A stretch of 64,000 bases of DNA from Liolophura sinensis. Lineage: Eukaryota; Mollusca; Polyplacophora; Chitonida; Chitonidae. Made by a program: the position numbers and the translations under genes. Location of the stretch: NCBI RefSeq assembly GCF_032854445.1, contig NC_088295.1, forward strand, positions 86,224,644-86,288,643. Reading direction: 5' to 3'. The notes under the pieces were generated by a model that was not told the DNA's origin, ran no database searches, and was given only the letters and a program-made list of their open reading frames with translations. Numbering within the stretch: the stretch's first letter is position 1; each line of letters opens with the position of its first letter. Shown piece by piece: positions 13,201-28,200 of this stretch.

Positions 13201-16200
13201 TTGTGATTCTTGTGATCTCATGAAGTCACATGACTTGAGCTGTGTACCAGGCTCACTGGTTTTATCCATGACCTACGGTTGTATATATGTGATGGATAAG
13301 ACTCTTGGGTAAGATATTTCCAAACCTTTGTCTTTACTGATTAAACATTTCTTTATTCTGTTTTTCAGCACATGATGAGCTTGTCAAGACTGGTAACAAT
13401 AAAGCTGTCAAACAAAGTCAAATGTCTACAAAATGTATCCTTAAAAAGATGGCTATGTAAATTACCGAGGACAAATTACCGAGGACATGCAAACATGTTC
13501 TAAAAACGTTAAAATTGATCTTTCCTGCTTTTGGTATTTCATAGTGTACACTACATATAATTATACCTCTTCCTCATCATAATACACTTAGCTTCATTGC
13601 AACAAATTTGTCCCCTACCATCCCCCAGCCCCCTCCAAAGTTTTCACCAAGTTGTTGTTGCACGTATCTGTACATAGTGTTTCAGGGGAAAAAACCTGTG
13701 GCGTTCTATCTTTGTGGAACTCAGACAGTCATCATACTATTGACCAGAAGCATTAAAGTGGTGCTGATTCCTCTTAAGAATAACATCCAGCAGCATACTG
13801 TGTCTGTTCCTATTCTGTGCATTATACAGACTAACATTGACAAACAAACCTCATACAGCATTTATAACACGATAGGCAGATTTGTCCCCCAATAGCAGCA
13901 TTGTCACAAGGTAGACTTTGAGAGGTGTAGCTACAGACTCTCCAGTTATGTAAATGTTTACAGTGGCAAAATCAGACCAAATTTCCAAACATACCGTTGG
14001 CATGAAGCACTGTGTCCAATTCTGTTTTGGGTAGACTTTTACTCTGTTCACCAGAGCTTTACCTTTTGGCTGACTTGTGTACTGGTAGACATGAGGTGTG
14101 GTAACAACTGGTCTGAGCCTGAAGCTGTCCTATTTCCGATGAATTAACACACTGCAGACAGGTTTATGCCTAGCACTTGTTTTCATAGAAATTTGATGCT
14201 CAAGTTACGGTGTGCAATAAACAGTGGTTATGCAACATCTGCAGTGAGCTGTATTTATTTTCACTTTTGTGATAGGACTTGTTGAACTTTAATGTATGAA
14301 GGAGCCTGGTTAGCTGTTTGTTAATGTTCACTTTTACTCTTGTCTGCTTGCCCAGTTATTATCAAAGTTGGTGTGTTTTTAAGGAAAACCATGCATATTG
14401 TTATAAAAATACATCAAGCTAATTCAAGGTGATTTGTAGGGAGTGAGACTGATTAGATTTTGTGCCCTGGTAAATTTTACAAAATATACATCATGTGGAG
14501 AACATTTTGATAAAGATCCTATGTGAGACATTTTGGTTATACAGCATGAGGCATCTGGATGTGTGTAATGTATGAAACATTTGGGTATGTTCACCATATT
14601 TAAGTTATTTGGGTTTACACCATAGGTAAACCCTGGATGGGTTTTATACTGCATGTATTAGAAATTTGTGTGTATACCAAAGGTATAATTTATTTGGATA
14701 TACACTATGTGTGAGGCATTTAGTATACACCATGGGGGAGACATTTGGTATACACTATGAGAGAGACATTGGGTATACACTATGAGAGAGACATTGGGTA
14801 TACACCATGGGTGAGATATTTGGTATACGGTATGGGCGAGACATTTGGTATGCACAATGGACAAGACATTTGAGTATACACCATGAAGGAGACATATAGG
14901 AATGCACAATGGGTAAATCATATGGATATACACTATGGGCAAGACATTTGGTATCCACTATGGTTAAAACATTGGGTATACACCATGGGTAACACATTTG
15001 ACTATACACCATGGGCAAGACATTTGGGTACATCATTGGTGAAACATCTGAGCATACACTGATGGGTGAAACATTTGGATATACACAGCGGGTGAAACAT
15101 TTGGGTATACACTGTGGATCAAACATTCAAGCATATACCATGGGCAAGACATTTGGGTATACACTGTGTGAAACATTTGGGTATACACCATGTGTGAAAC
15201 ATTTGGGTATACACAATGGATGATATTTTTGGTACATAACAGTGACACAACATTTGGTCATACAACACAGGTGAGATATTTGGATGTACATTTCAGAAAG
15301 GGATTTGGATGTAAGCCTCACTGTGGGATGGACGGGGGTGGGCGGGTAGACATTTAGATGTAGAACTACATGTAGCATGAGGAAAAATGCATTCAATTTA
15401 AGAATTTAGAATTTTTAGAATGTACACATAAAATTTTCACACCTACGCAGTACTTATTCATCTTTTCCTTTGATCCTTAGTAGAAGTTTGAACTGGTTTA
15501 GCCTAGTCTTTTTTCTCAGTCTGGGTTATGGATCACCCACGTAGATTTGTTTAAAGTAAATATGCTTTACACTTCTCAGACATCAATCTTAAGTTAAGAT
15601 GTGTTAACACAAGTGCATGAACATGCCACATGAGTACATTTACATAACTGTAAAGTATAATTCTAGGTTGGGATGGGATGGTGAAATGTATTTTTATATT
15701 GCTGCTGTGAACCACAAATGTACCTAAATGCATGCAGGCATAGCTTTTTCACTGCCAATGTTGACATCACCTGTACTGAACTTGTGTTCATTATGATGTT
15801 CTTTTCCTTACCTTTTGCTGCATAGTATAGCCTCTTATATCGGCTAGGAATTTACTGTATAACTTACTGAACTTACCTGGAATCCAAATAATGCTGTGAA
15901 ACACGTATTAACCCCTGCATTGCCCCTGTGTACCAGTAATCCATATAAGGCCTTTTGTAAATGTTGCGGCAGCCATGTTTTCCTTCGCCAACCCTGTTAG
16001 TCATGTGACTAGACTTGTAAAGTATTTTAGCCATCTTCTGACATTTTGCTGTGTTGTAATGTTCTTGTTTGTGCTCAGTAACATAATGTGATTTTGGGTG
16101 TTATTGTCTGAGCATATTTCATTGTATTTCATGCAGATAAGGCTAGGTACTACTTGTATAAATTTTTTTTGGAAGTTGCGCAGTCCTTTGGATAGCGGGA

Positions 16201-19200
16201 ACATTCAAACAGGTCATCAAGTGCTTCCTATCAAAGTAGGTTTATTACATATGTACAACAGCACTGAAATAGCATTTTGACTCTGTGTGTATATTATTAA
16301 CTAACCATAGTTACTGTTTTAATCTTGTATTAATTATTGAAGTGTCATTAGACGATCAGAGCATTCGATATCACTACGCTGTTCTGTGGCTATGGATTGA
16401 TATACTGTTGAGTGGAAATGTGAAGCTAAACAAAAGGTGCAACCCTATGTTATCAGGGTACTTTGATCCTAGTAAAGAAAGTCCCTTTGCACTGCAGGAA
16501 GATCCACCCTGTGTCTTCCCATATTCCTGGAATTTGTCATTGGTTACATAAGAAGTTCTTGCATTGCCAACTTTGTCACAACTGTACCAAATACTGGCCG
16601 TTGATTGGTTGACCGCGGTCACGTGACTTGCCTTGCACGTCTATAAATACTGGCCGAGATGTGTAGTTGTCAGATAGAATCAGAATGGCTTCCCATTAAC
16701 ATCTCGGAACAACAATAAAGGTGCTTACATTGTGTATCCTATGTTGGACATTACCTGGGATGTATGTATAATACTGTGTGTATAGTACCACATTTACATG
16801 TATATGGAATTACAGTGGGATGCAATTGTATATACCTTAAACAAGGATACTTTAATTTCTGTGTGCTATCTCCCCATGGCTCAACTGTGGGTTAACTAAG
16901 CCATTCATCTCATAGTACCACTGTGCCTATATCACCTTGTAAGAAGATTTAATGACTCCTTCAATATATATTTGACCTTCAACTGAACTTGTTCTTGATT
17001 TCATTCATCGGTGGCCATTGGATCATCATGGGAATTTGATTGATCGATCAATTCATTTATCATTATCCCCAGCTTGGGTGTGAAATTCTAAGGTGCTTTG
17101 CAGCAGCTTTTGCATAACCAATATCAGTGCTCATCTGTGTGGGATATGTGCAACTTATTAATAATAATAACAATAATAATAATCCTTTTTTCTGAAGGAG
17201 AAAAATTAATCAAAATCAATCTTCCTTGAGTCTCTCATGTACACACACATTCACACAAAAAGATATTTGCATATATATACAGTATATATAAAATATGGAT
17301 GCACCTGATAAAATCATCGCCAACCATATACAGTGTAGTACAACATTTAGACAGTTCTACACTTAATCAACAGAAGCATATTTTGACATACTAAACACTT
17401 TCATTTTTTTATTTGAACGTTGACATTTTGTGATTTTTTTTAATATGTGTTATCACCCCAAAATAACTAAAAGAATGGTTAAGGGCATTAATTCTGGGTT
17501 TAGGTGGGATGAGGTTTATGGATATTGTAGATCAAAGGTTTATTTGATGGACAGTTGCAATGTAGGTAAATTGGCTGAATAGGTATATTTGAGGTTAGTT
17601 CATTCAGGCATTTAAACAGCTTTGTGCAACATGATTCTTTCATATTCTGTCATCCACTTAAAGATTTTGAACAGTTCTTGATTCTGTGTCATATATTGTG
17701 CATTTAAAATGATCTCTGCTACACGTTTCTGGAGACCAAAACATACATTGGAGTGACTCCTTAGAGGCACTGCCCCAAACTGCGCAGCCGTAATACAACA
17801 GTGGTTGCACACAAGAAACATGAAACAAAATTCTGGCGTTGTGTGGTGAATATTTTTTGATCTTTTGTAACAAAATTGGATGATACTAATCAGTGTACAC
17901 TGAATCTCACTTTGTTTCTCCCAGGACAACTTCATCAGTTGTTACACCTAGAAGCTTTGTATACTTAAATTTTTCATTTCCTTTCCTTTTTCATTTCCAG
18001 TTTTTATTTTCTACATGAAGTTTCCTCTCCAAATTAGCCATACACAGCCATGAACGAACTGTTGTGCATTTTGTCTGATCAAGGTTGATGGCCATGCCAT
18101 TATATTTTAAAATAACAACTTTTAGATCAAAATGATACCAGAAGCTTAAAGGACATGCCTGTGTGTCTGATAGATAAATTGCTGCTGGGATTTTCATGAA
18201 AATGTCGGTGAGTTGTTTTAGAAAAAACCCAGATGAATACTGTGGCAAGGTAAGCAAAAATCACCGTGTTTTTGGAGTGGTCAAGTACCAGTAACAGGAT
18301 ATATATATGTGTACATACATCTGTGAGAGAGCAGGCATTTAAACATTCCCTGATATATATATATATATATATATATGATTATATTTGTTTCTTTTGTTTA
18401 ATTAAGCTCTATTTATATAGAAACCTAAATTCCTTTCTGTGTTTACAATTACCAGGCAACAACTAAGAACTGCTAAAATACATAACTGTACACATGTCTA
18501 TATATGTGTTCTTTGTGACTATTAACTGTACCATTTTGAAAAGTCTAAAAATGGTTTAAATACAAGTGTGATGTAACATTAGTTTTCATTCATCGTACAT
18601 TACACTCGCTTCAGCTAGCAAGTCATTCTCCTGGATATACTACATGCAAGGACTTCATTTGTTTCTGTAATAATATTTGTATACATGTGTGCTTCTTGTT
18701 AAAGTGAACAGTATACTGTACATAGTAGATATGCTCAACCACACAAACGATGTACATGTATGTACATGTATTTATGGTGGTAGGGGTGAGAGGCTTAAAC
18801 ATTATACCTCCAATCAAAAACAAAATTGCACTGTTCTGGGTACTGGTATTTACATTGCATTTTAGTGTAATTACTAAAGGTGTCTAACAGCTGTGAAATG
18901 TACCCTGTGCCCTGCTATTTTAGAGCGTGATAAACATTGATAAACATTGCAATCTGTTTGGATTAACTATGGGAAATACCCAGAACATAGCAAGATGACT
19001 CTTCTCTGTAGATAGGAGGGGAGCATTTCTGGCATACATAGTGATGCAGAGAGAAATGAAGTGACAATACAGTTCATCTGTCATTGATGACATTTTTTGT
19101 TAAAGGTAGAGCATCACAAGAAAGACATGGTGATGACCTTCTTTTCTCATAATCTGCTCACACAGAATGTGTGTGTTGCAAGTGGGATCTGGGATTAATA

Positions 19201-22200
19201 TAGACATCTATCTTAATCCCAGGTGGGATCAGTTCATCAGTTTAATAACTTCACTGAAGTATTCAACCTATGTTTGCTGGTTAAAGGGATGCCTTAATGA
19301 TGTGACCTCTATCAAAACTCCATACAGTTGGTCACAACCTATGTTTGCTGGTTAAAGCGATGCCTTAATGATGTGACCTCTATCAAAACTCCATGCAGTT
19401 GGCCACAACCTATGTTTGCTGGTTAAAGGGATGCCTTAATGATGTGACCTCTATTGAAACTCAATGCAGTTGGTCACAACCTATGTTTGCTGGTTAAAGG
19501 GATGCCTTAATGATTTGACCTCTATTGAAACTCAATGCAGTTGGTCACAACCTATGTTTGCTGGTTAAAGGGATGCCTTAATGATGTGGCCTCTATCAAA
19601 ACTCCATGCAATTGGCCACAACCTATGTTTGCTGGTTAAAGGGATGCCTTAATGATGTGACCTCTATTGAAACTCAATGCAGTTGGTCACAACCTATGTT
19701 TGCTGGTTAAAGGGATGCCTTAATGATGTGGCCTCTATCAAAACTCCATGCAGTTGGTCACAACCTATGTTTGCTGGTTAAAGGGATGCCTTAATGATGT
19801 GTCCTCTATCAAAATTCCATGCAGTTGGTCACAATTTATGTTTGCTGGTTAAAGGGATGCCTTAATGATGTGACCTCTATTGAAACTCAATACAGTTGGT
19901 CACAACCTATGTTTGCTGGTTAAAGGGATGCCTTAATGATGTGACCTCTATTGAAACTCCATGCAGTTGGTCACAACCTATGTTTGCTGGTTAAAGGGAT
20001 GCCTTAATGATGTGTCCTTTATCAAAATTCCATGCAGTTGGTCACAATTTATGTTTGCTGGTTAAAGTGATGCCTTAATGATGTGACCTCTATTGAAACT
20101 CAATACAGTTGGTCACAACCTATGTTTGCTGGTTAAAGGGATGTTTTAATGATGTGACCTCTATTGAAACTCCATGCAGTTGGTCACAACCTATGTTTGC
20201 TGGTTAAAGGGATGCCGTAATGATGTGTCCTCTATCAAAACTCCATGCAGTTGGTCACAACCTATGTTTGCTGGTTAAAAGGATGCCTTAATGATGTGAC
20301 CTCTATTGAAACTCCATGCAATTGGTCACAACCTATGTTTGCTGGTTAAAGGGATGCCTTAATGATGTGACCTCTATCGAAACTCCATGCAGTTGGTCAC
20401 AACCTATGTTTGCTGGTTAAAGGGATGCCTTAATGATGTGACCTCTATTGAAACTCCATGCAGTTGGTCACAACCTATGTTTGCTGGTTAAAGGGATGCC
20501 TTAATGATGTGGCCTCTATCAAAACTCCATACAGTTGGTCACAACCTATGTTTGCTGGTTAAAGTGATGCCTTAATGATGTGACCTCTATCGAAACTCCA
20601 TGCAGTTGGTCACAACCTATGTTTGCTGGTTAAAGGGATGCCTTAATGATGTGGCCTGTATCGAAACTCCATGCAGTTGGTCACAACCTATGTTTGCTGG
20701 TTAAAGGGATGCCTTAATGATGTGTCCTCTATCGAAACTCCATGCAGTTGGTCAGAACCTATGTTTGCTGGTTAAAAGGATGCCTTAATGATGTGTCCTC
20801 TATCGAAACTCCATGCAGTTGGTCAGAACCTATGTTTGCTGGTTAAAAGGATGCCTTAATGATGTGTCCTCTATTGAAACTCCATGCAGTTGGTCAGAAC
20901 CTATGTTTGCTGGTTAAAAGGATGCCTTAATGATGTGTCCTCTATCGAAACTCCATGCAGTTGGTCAGAACCTATGTTTGCTGGTTAAAGGGATGCCTTA
21001 ATGATGTGTCCTCTATCGAAACTCCATGCAATTGGTCACAACCTATGTTTGCTGGTTAAAGGGATGCCTTAATGATGTGACCTGTATTGAAACTCCATGC
21101 AATTGGTCACAACCTATGTTTGCTGGTTAAAGGGATGCCTTGATGATGTGTCCTCTATCGAAACTCCATGCAGTTGGTCAGAACCTATGTTTGCTGGTTA
21201 AAGGGATGCCTTAATGATGTGTCCTCTATCGAAACTCCATGCAGTTGGTCAGAACCTATGTTTGCTGGTTAAAGTGATGCCTTAATGATGTGTCCTCTAT
21301 CGAAACTCCATGCAGTTGGTCACAACCTATGTTTGCTGGTTAAAGGGATGCCTTAATGATGTGTCCTCTATTGAAACTCCATGCAGTTGGTCACAACCTA
21401 TGTTTGCTGGTTAAAGGGATGCCTTAATGATGTGTCCTCTATCAAAACTCCATGCAGTTGGTCACAACCTATGTTTGCTGGTTAAAAGGATGCCTTAATG
21501 ATGTGTCCTCTATTGAAACTCCATGCAGTTGGTCACAACCTATGTTTGCTGGTTAAAGGGATGCCTTAATGATGTGTCCTCTATTGAAACTCCATGCAGT
21601 TGGTCACAACCTATGTTTGCTGGTTAAAAGGATGCCTTAATGATGTGTCCTCTATTGAAACTCCATGCAGTTGGTCACAACCTATGTTTGCTGGTTAAAG
21701 GGATGCCTTAATGATGTGACCTCTATCAAAACTCCATGCAGTTGGTCACAACCTATGTTTGCTGGTTAAAAGGATGCCTTAATGATGTGTCCTCTATTGA
21801 AACTCCATGCAGTTGGTCACAACCTATGTTTGCTGGTTAAAAGGATGCCTTAATGATGTGTCCTCTATTGAAACTCCATGCAGTTGGTCACAACCTATGT
21901 TTGCTGGTTAAAAGGATGCCTTAATGATGTGTCCTCTATCGAAACTCCATGCAGTTGGTCAGAATAATGAACACAAGTTTTTTTTTGTGCTAATGAAGCA
22001 TTGTTGGTGCCAAAAGGATGAGTATTGTATTGTAAAGAGCAGATTAACATTACGGTATCTATATTGACGAAAGCTCAATATTGAGTAGATATGCACAGTC
22101 TGTGGTATGGAGAGTTGAGTGTAGGCACACAATTATTTGTCATGTGAACAGATATGGATGAGAATTAATACAATGTTGATAGTGGAGAAAGCAGAAGATC

Positions 22201-25200
22201 TATTCTTCTGTTGGCACAAAATGTCTTCTCTTAGTACTGGTTACAAGATCCTTGTGCTCACAATGTGGTGTATTATTTTTAAAGTTGCCTAGTAAGTTGT
22301 AGCGGTTGTTCACTTTAATACCATATGTTTTTTTTGTGTGTGTTTCATGTCATGTTTCAGATATGTTTAATGTCAGCACAACGGCACACTAGAATTTCAT
22401 TTGGCAACATTGAAAGAAAATACAGGCCTAAAAACATAATGCATCAGCAATTATGACAGCTATTGCAGAATGCCATTGTCAATTGCTAGGGGTGAGGATT
22501 GAGGTCAGCTGAAGGTTCTAATGGCCTTTGCCTCTAGTCCACTATTCTGATGCTCCGCCTAAATTTTCACCTCCAGTGGTTGCCAGGTATCTGTGTTGTG
22601 AAGGGAGCGGAGTTGTCAGAAGCTGGTTTTCTCACCATAAGTCTCACCTCTGTCATGTAAGGGAAGTTTTTGAGAATGGTGTGAAATACCAGTCAGATAT
22701 AAAATGAATAAACAAGACTGCTGATTTAATGTGACCTCTGAGTTTATTTTTGTCCTTTTTTTGCATGTTGAAAATTTGGGTGTGTTTCCCTCTTATATCT
22801 GTACTCTATATATAGTGATGCCCATGCTACATCTTCTTGTGCTTCTAAAAAGTACATGTATGTTGTATTTTACAGGGTTTGTACTATGCTGGTCTGTTCC
22901 TGTTTCATGCTGGCAAGCACGACAAAGCACGGGAATACATTGACAGGATGCTCAAAATGAACCCTACATCAAGGGAGGTAAGGCAGGTTGATTTCTGTCA
23001 TGTAACATTACTTAATTAAACCTATTTTTACCCCATGGCCAGAAAAGTGAACAGTCATTGTGAGGATGTTTCCTTCTGTATATCATGGAGTGAATCATAT
23101 CTGAAATAGGTAATGATGTTTTTGAATGACTGGATTATTGAGGTTTAATGTCACATTGTCAGTATTTTGGCCTGCCATGTGACAGAAATTTTGAAGTATG
23201 GATTTAACTTACATGCATGTAATGTTGTCAGTTTACTGCATTCTTGTATATTGATTCATGTAACCCTCATTGCTCATAATCTGCACAAAAAAACTAGACA
23301 GCTGACTGACAAGTTTAGCAGAATTATATTAGATTACACTGTGTGCAGAAAGCTGGGCTTCCTTTTTTGTGCTCAAAACGTATAAAATGTAAAGTTTTCA
23401 TGTTTTTTTGTTAATTTGCAGGGTTTAGTTATTAAAGGATGGATTGAAATGACCTGTGGGAGGGATGCCTTTGCAAAGAAGGCTATTAAATTTTTTGATG
23501 AAGCGATTTCGTAAGTACAAGTATGGAATAGAAGGGATATCAAAGTGCACTTTTTGCAACAATTTTTCAAGTTGTGCAAGAAATGAGTTATCATTGTACT
23601 TAGTTGTTTCCACCTTGTCATGCATTTTCTGCATTATCGTGTGATTACAAAATACGGAGTAATGGATACACCTTTGTAAAAAATGAAATAAGTTACATGT
23701 ATTCATGAATTTGTGACGAGAAAAAAAGTTTGCTGCATTTTACTGTCTTAAACTTCTAAAATATTTCGGCATGCAAGTAGTTCTCAAGCTCCCACATGTA
23801 TTTTATGAATATGTTAGATTAACTACTATAGGGTGTGTGCTGCAGACTTCCAGACGGTGCTCGTGACATTGATGCATTATTAGGGAAGGCTAAGCACATG
23901 GAGATGCGTCACAACTATAGCGGATCCTTAGAACTGGTCAATCAGGTGATCGTGGCTTACTCTGGCTTCACACCAGCACTGATTGAAAAGATGAAACTAC
24001 AGCTGGCTTTACAGGACTGGGACCAAACTGTGGAAACTGGCCAGAGGTACAGTTTACTTCCTCTCTCCAATATGTCTTATCTATTTTATATGGATATGGT
24101 ACATATAAAGACAATGACATAGATAATTTGTACTGGGCCTTGATAACCCTGAAAAGCTTGGAATTTGAAAATAACTTTTCTAGGCATTGAAAAGCCTGGA
24201 AAAACAAATCTTTCTGTACGTGGGCCTAGAAAAGCCTTGGAATTCAATCTACAAAACCAGTTTGAGCTACTGTTTATTTTATGCTGATACCCTCTGTGGA
24301 AAATTTTTTCCCCAACATCTTTGAATTGCCAAAAGACTGTAATTTCAACTAATTGTAAAGGTCATTTAACATTGCTTCAAGACTGTATAAGTGTAGAATA
24401 TTTATTTCAAATAACCTGAAAAATGTCATTTTTTAACCTGGAAATGCCTTGAAAAAACCTGGAAATTTAACATCTTTAAAACGTATAAACTCTGAGATAA
24501 ATAAAACAAGTTTCGAGTGGATTAACATGAGCATACCCCAGAGAAAATTACTGCTACATGTAACTTATTGGTGCACACATTTCCTGACCTGAAGTCCGCA
24601 AATCTGCCATTGGAAGCCTTCCAAGTTGCACAGATACTGGCCGTCGAGCGTGAACGAGTGGGGAGACTGTTGACCATTTTGGAGCATTATTGGCGTGGTT
24701 TGCCTTCAGTTATGTGTACATTTGTTCACATCACCTTCTGATTTCATATTCAGGGCTCTGGCACAGGAAGCAAATTGTTTGGAAGCTTTGAAGTACGAGG
24801 TTTTGAATTTCCTGTGCCGCGAAGGAGACTGTCAAACAGTAAGTAACAAGAGCCTTATTGCTGTTATGGGTGCCATCATGAACGTCTATGTCAGCTTTTG
24901 CAAAAGTGTAAAATATAACGGAGAGAACCAATTCAGGTATCCTTTTAAAACTTCTTATGACTACTTATTATTTGTAGTTAATTTCCTTTGACCTGTTTTT
25001 AAAAGTATTAATTAAAGTTAATGTTTGGCTCTTTAGCATGACAGCTTTCTCAGTTATCATGTACCAAGTCTTGTTGTTTGGGGATTGTGAAGAGCGGCAG
25101 AATAAGGGGGTTTGGGTTTGCGCAGCTTCATGTTCTGAGGTGTAGGCCTGTCTTAAGTTTCCAAGAGTTAAGTCTTCATAATTTCTAAGAAGAAATGTTG

Positions 25201-28200
25201 TTTTACATGGTAAAAATCTCAACATCACAAAATTAAATTTGCAAGTGGCCAGTTATGTAACGTGCTAAAACTAATGAATGTAATAGTAATATACAGTTTC
25301 TGGATTTTTTTTTTTATTTTTGACTCTTACAGTGTGATTGAAATTTGTTTTAAATGTTTTATTATGGCTTTATGAGGGTTAAGGTGTTCTGCTCTATCCT
25401 CAGGCTGCCTACAAGTGTGGAGATATTATTCAGGCGATGGACCGGATTGAGCCTAGAAATGCTTACCTGTACAAGTCAATGGCTCAACTATTTTCCAGGC
25501 TGGTACGTCTGTTACACATTCTAAACGAGGCTTTCAGTTTAACAGTGTTATGGTGACAAAGGAAGCTCAGGAATTGCTCATATTGAAGATCTTGGCTGGT
25601 GAAATGGTTTAAGCACTGAGTATCTCTAGGATTTACCTGTAAACATTGAGATTTGAATCCACACTTGTTGGCTAGACTATGACCTGTCAGAAGTGAGCTA
25701 GCAACATGTATGCTACCTTTGCTCAATTTATAGATACTACAATAACTTAAAGGCCAATAAAGTATTAGCTAGAGTAAAGTATTTTCTTTTCACTCTTTCC
25801 CATATGGTACAAGAATAGTTTTCAGATGTTATAGTTCTGAGTAATCTCTGCATGGAATAGACATATTTCATAAAGACATAAATGTAAGGAGATGTAGTTA
25901 ATTTGTCTTGTCCAAAATTGACTGTAACTTCTGATACATGAACCCTTTGACAGTGTGGCCGTAACAACCTGGTGCTGCAGCAGACCTGCACGCTTACGGA
26001 GAGAGCAGTGACTTTGGACAATGACAATGCTGAGTATGTGACGGAACTTGGTTTTGAACTCCTGGTTCGGGGTAAAGTAAGAGAGGCCATGAAGTGCTAC
26101 CGCAATGCTATGAAGCTGGATGAAACCAGTGTAGCTGCTCTCACAGGTAAATGCCATGATAATTGAGTGGTGTTTGGGGGGGGGGGGGGGGAGATTGATT
26201 GAGATTTTATGAAAATTTTACATGCTTGGTAAACTTTAAAGAAAACGTGATATAAACCTACATGTACGTGTTTCAGAGGAGGGCTGCTCATAGATGTAAA
26301 GCCATTTTATTCTGAGGTGCTTGGTAACTATAAATCAAGTTTTAATGCAGAATTCTTGTGTGAACGTGGAATACATGTGCACTGTGTTACAGAAACTGGA
26401 AACATTTTACATCATTCCTACATTATGCGCATATGGTTAAAAGACAAAACATTGTTCGAGTTATGTCCGCGGAAAAAGCTAAGCTGCTTTCTCAGGTTAT
26501 AGAAATAACTGGCTCCCGATCAGGTAAAATTGATAACATGGTGGCGCTTTTGATTTTCTCAATGTGCTCATTTTGCTTACCTTGAACTGCAGTACCTCTC
26601 TTATGTACTATCACAGAAATCAATTGTTATGTTTTCAAATTTTATGTGGTATAATTTATTAATGTATGTATACATGTAGATTTGATACAGTGTTGTCTTT
26701 TTTAACTGGTAATCTGTTTATGAGAACTATTTGTTAAGGATGTGTCAGGAAATATACCTGTCTGTTACAGGTATTATAAGATGTCAACTGGAGGAGAATC
26801 AGTTAGATGATGCTGCTCAACAGCTGGAGTTCCTCAACGAAATCCAGCAGAGTATTGGCAAATCAGCTGTAAGTTGGTGGTTTGATTTGTAACTGTTTAC
26901 GAGTACATATATTTGACATGAATGCAGACACTATTCAAAAAATTATGATAAACTTAAAGTGTCAACATTGCAGACAGGAATATGTTATTTATTTTGCCAG
27001 GTCACACTGTCTATTATGAAAGACACCTAGGTTTGACAAGGAGAAAATTCAGAATGTAAAGTAGACCTTGAACTTTTGACAAAAAATTTGTACACATTTA
27101 ATGGAGCAAATTACAGTAAAGCTGATTAATACATGTAAGTGCATTTAAAATTATGTCGATTATCTATTGTGTTTTTTTTTTTTCATGTTTTATTTTGGGA
27201 AATGCAGAATTTGATAAAGGTACATTTATAATGCTCTATGCAAAGCTTTGTAGTTTACGTACAGTCAAGCTACCATGTTGTATACTATACACTTCTCCCA
27301 ATCTGTCACTATGTCATGGCTGAAATATTGCCAATGCTATTTTAAGCCATAATCATTCATTTATTCACCCAATATGTGGGAGACTTTGTTGCGCTAATAT
27401 GTATCAAATTAATTTTTTTAAACTTGTTGTCTTCATGTGCGTGAAATAAATGTGCTGTTGTTAAGCCTGGATATGTTCACCTGGCAAGGATCGGTACATT
27501 CAAGCTCTTTTAATTCCTGACAAAGAGATCTTTGTATGTTCATGTTGGCAATGATTCCAGGTGTCACTACACCCTCGCATATATATGTCATTCAAGGACA
27601 TGCCACATACTACATGGCATTTTACACACATCTGACTCACAGCCTTGTCATCTGTACCATAACATAATACACATATGACTAACAGGCTTGTCATCTGTAC
27701 CATAACATAATACACATATGACTAACAGGCTTGTCACCTTCAGAATATTATTTTCCACACATCTCACTCAGAGACCATCTACAGCAAGCATTATTCACAA
27801 ATGATGACTCACAGGCTTGTCACGTACTAGTGCACAACATGGTATTACATCTGACTCACATGCTCACCACCTACAGCATTATGCGTACACCTCCAGTATG
27901 ACATTATATATACATGACTCACAGGCTGGTCACATACAAATGTACACCATGGTATTACGCACACGTCTGACTGGTATGCTCACCACCTACAGCATTATGC
28001 GTACACCTCCAGTATGACATTATACACATGTGACTCACATGCTTGTCATGTACAGATGTACACCATGGTATTACACACACGTCTGACTGGTATGCTCACC
28101 ACCTACAGCATTATGCATACACCTCCAGTATGACATTATATACACATGACTCACAGGCTGGTCACATACAAATGTACACCATGGTATTACACACACGTCT

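Noticed and set aside
13369-13445. Extra TTC21 exon after tttttcag in intron 4
   Set aside because: The open stretch is short, lacks similarity to the protein, and the flanking exons (EERKQSGEM | [10 protein letters not shown]) already join in phase without a gap relative to human.
17612-17935. Functional reverse transcriptase gene
   Set aside because: RT-like blocks lie in different frames with stops between them, and the element is truncated at both ends.
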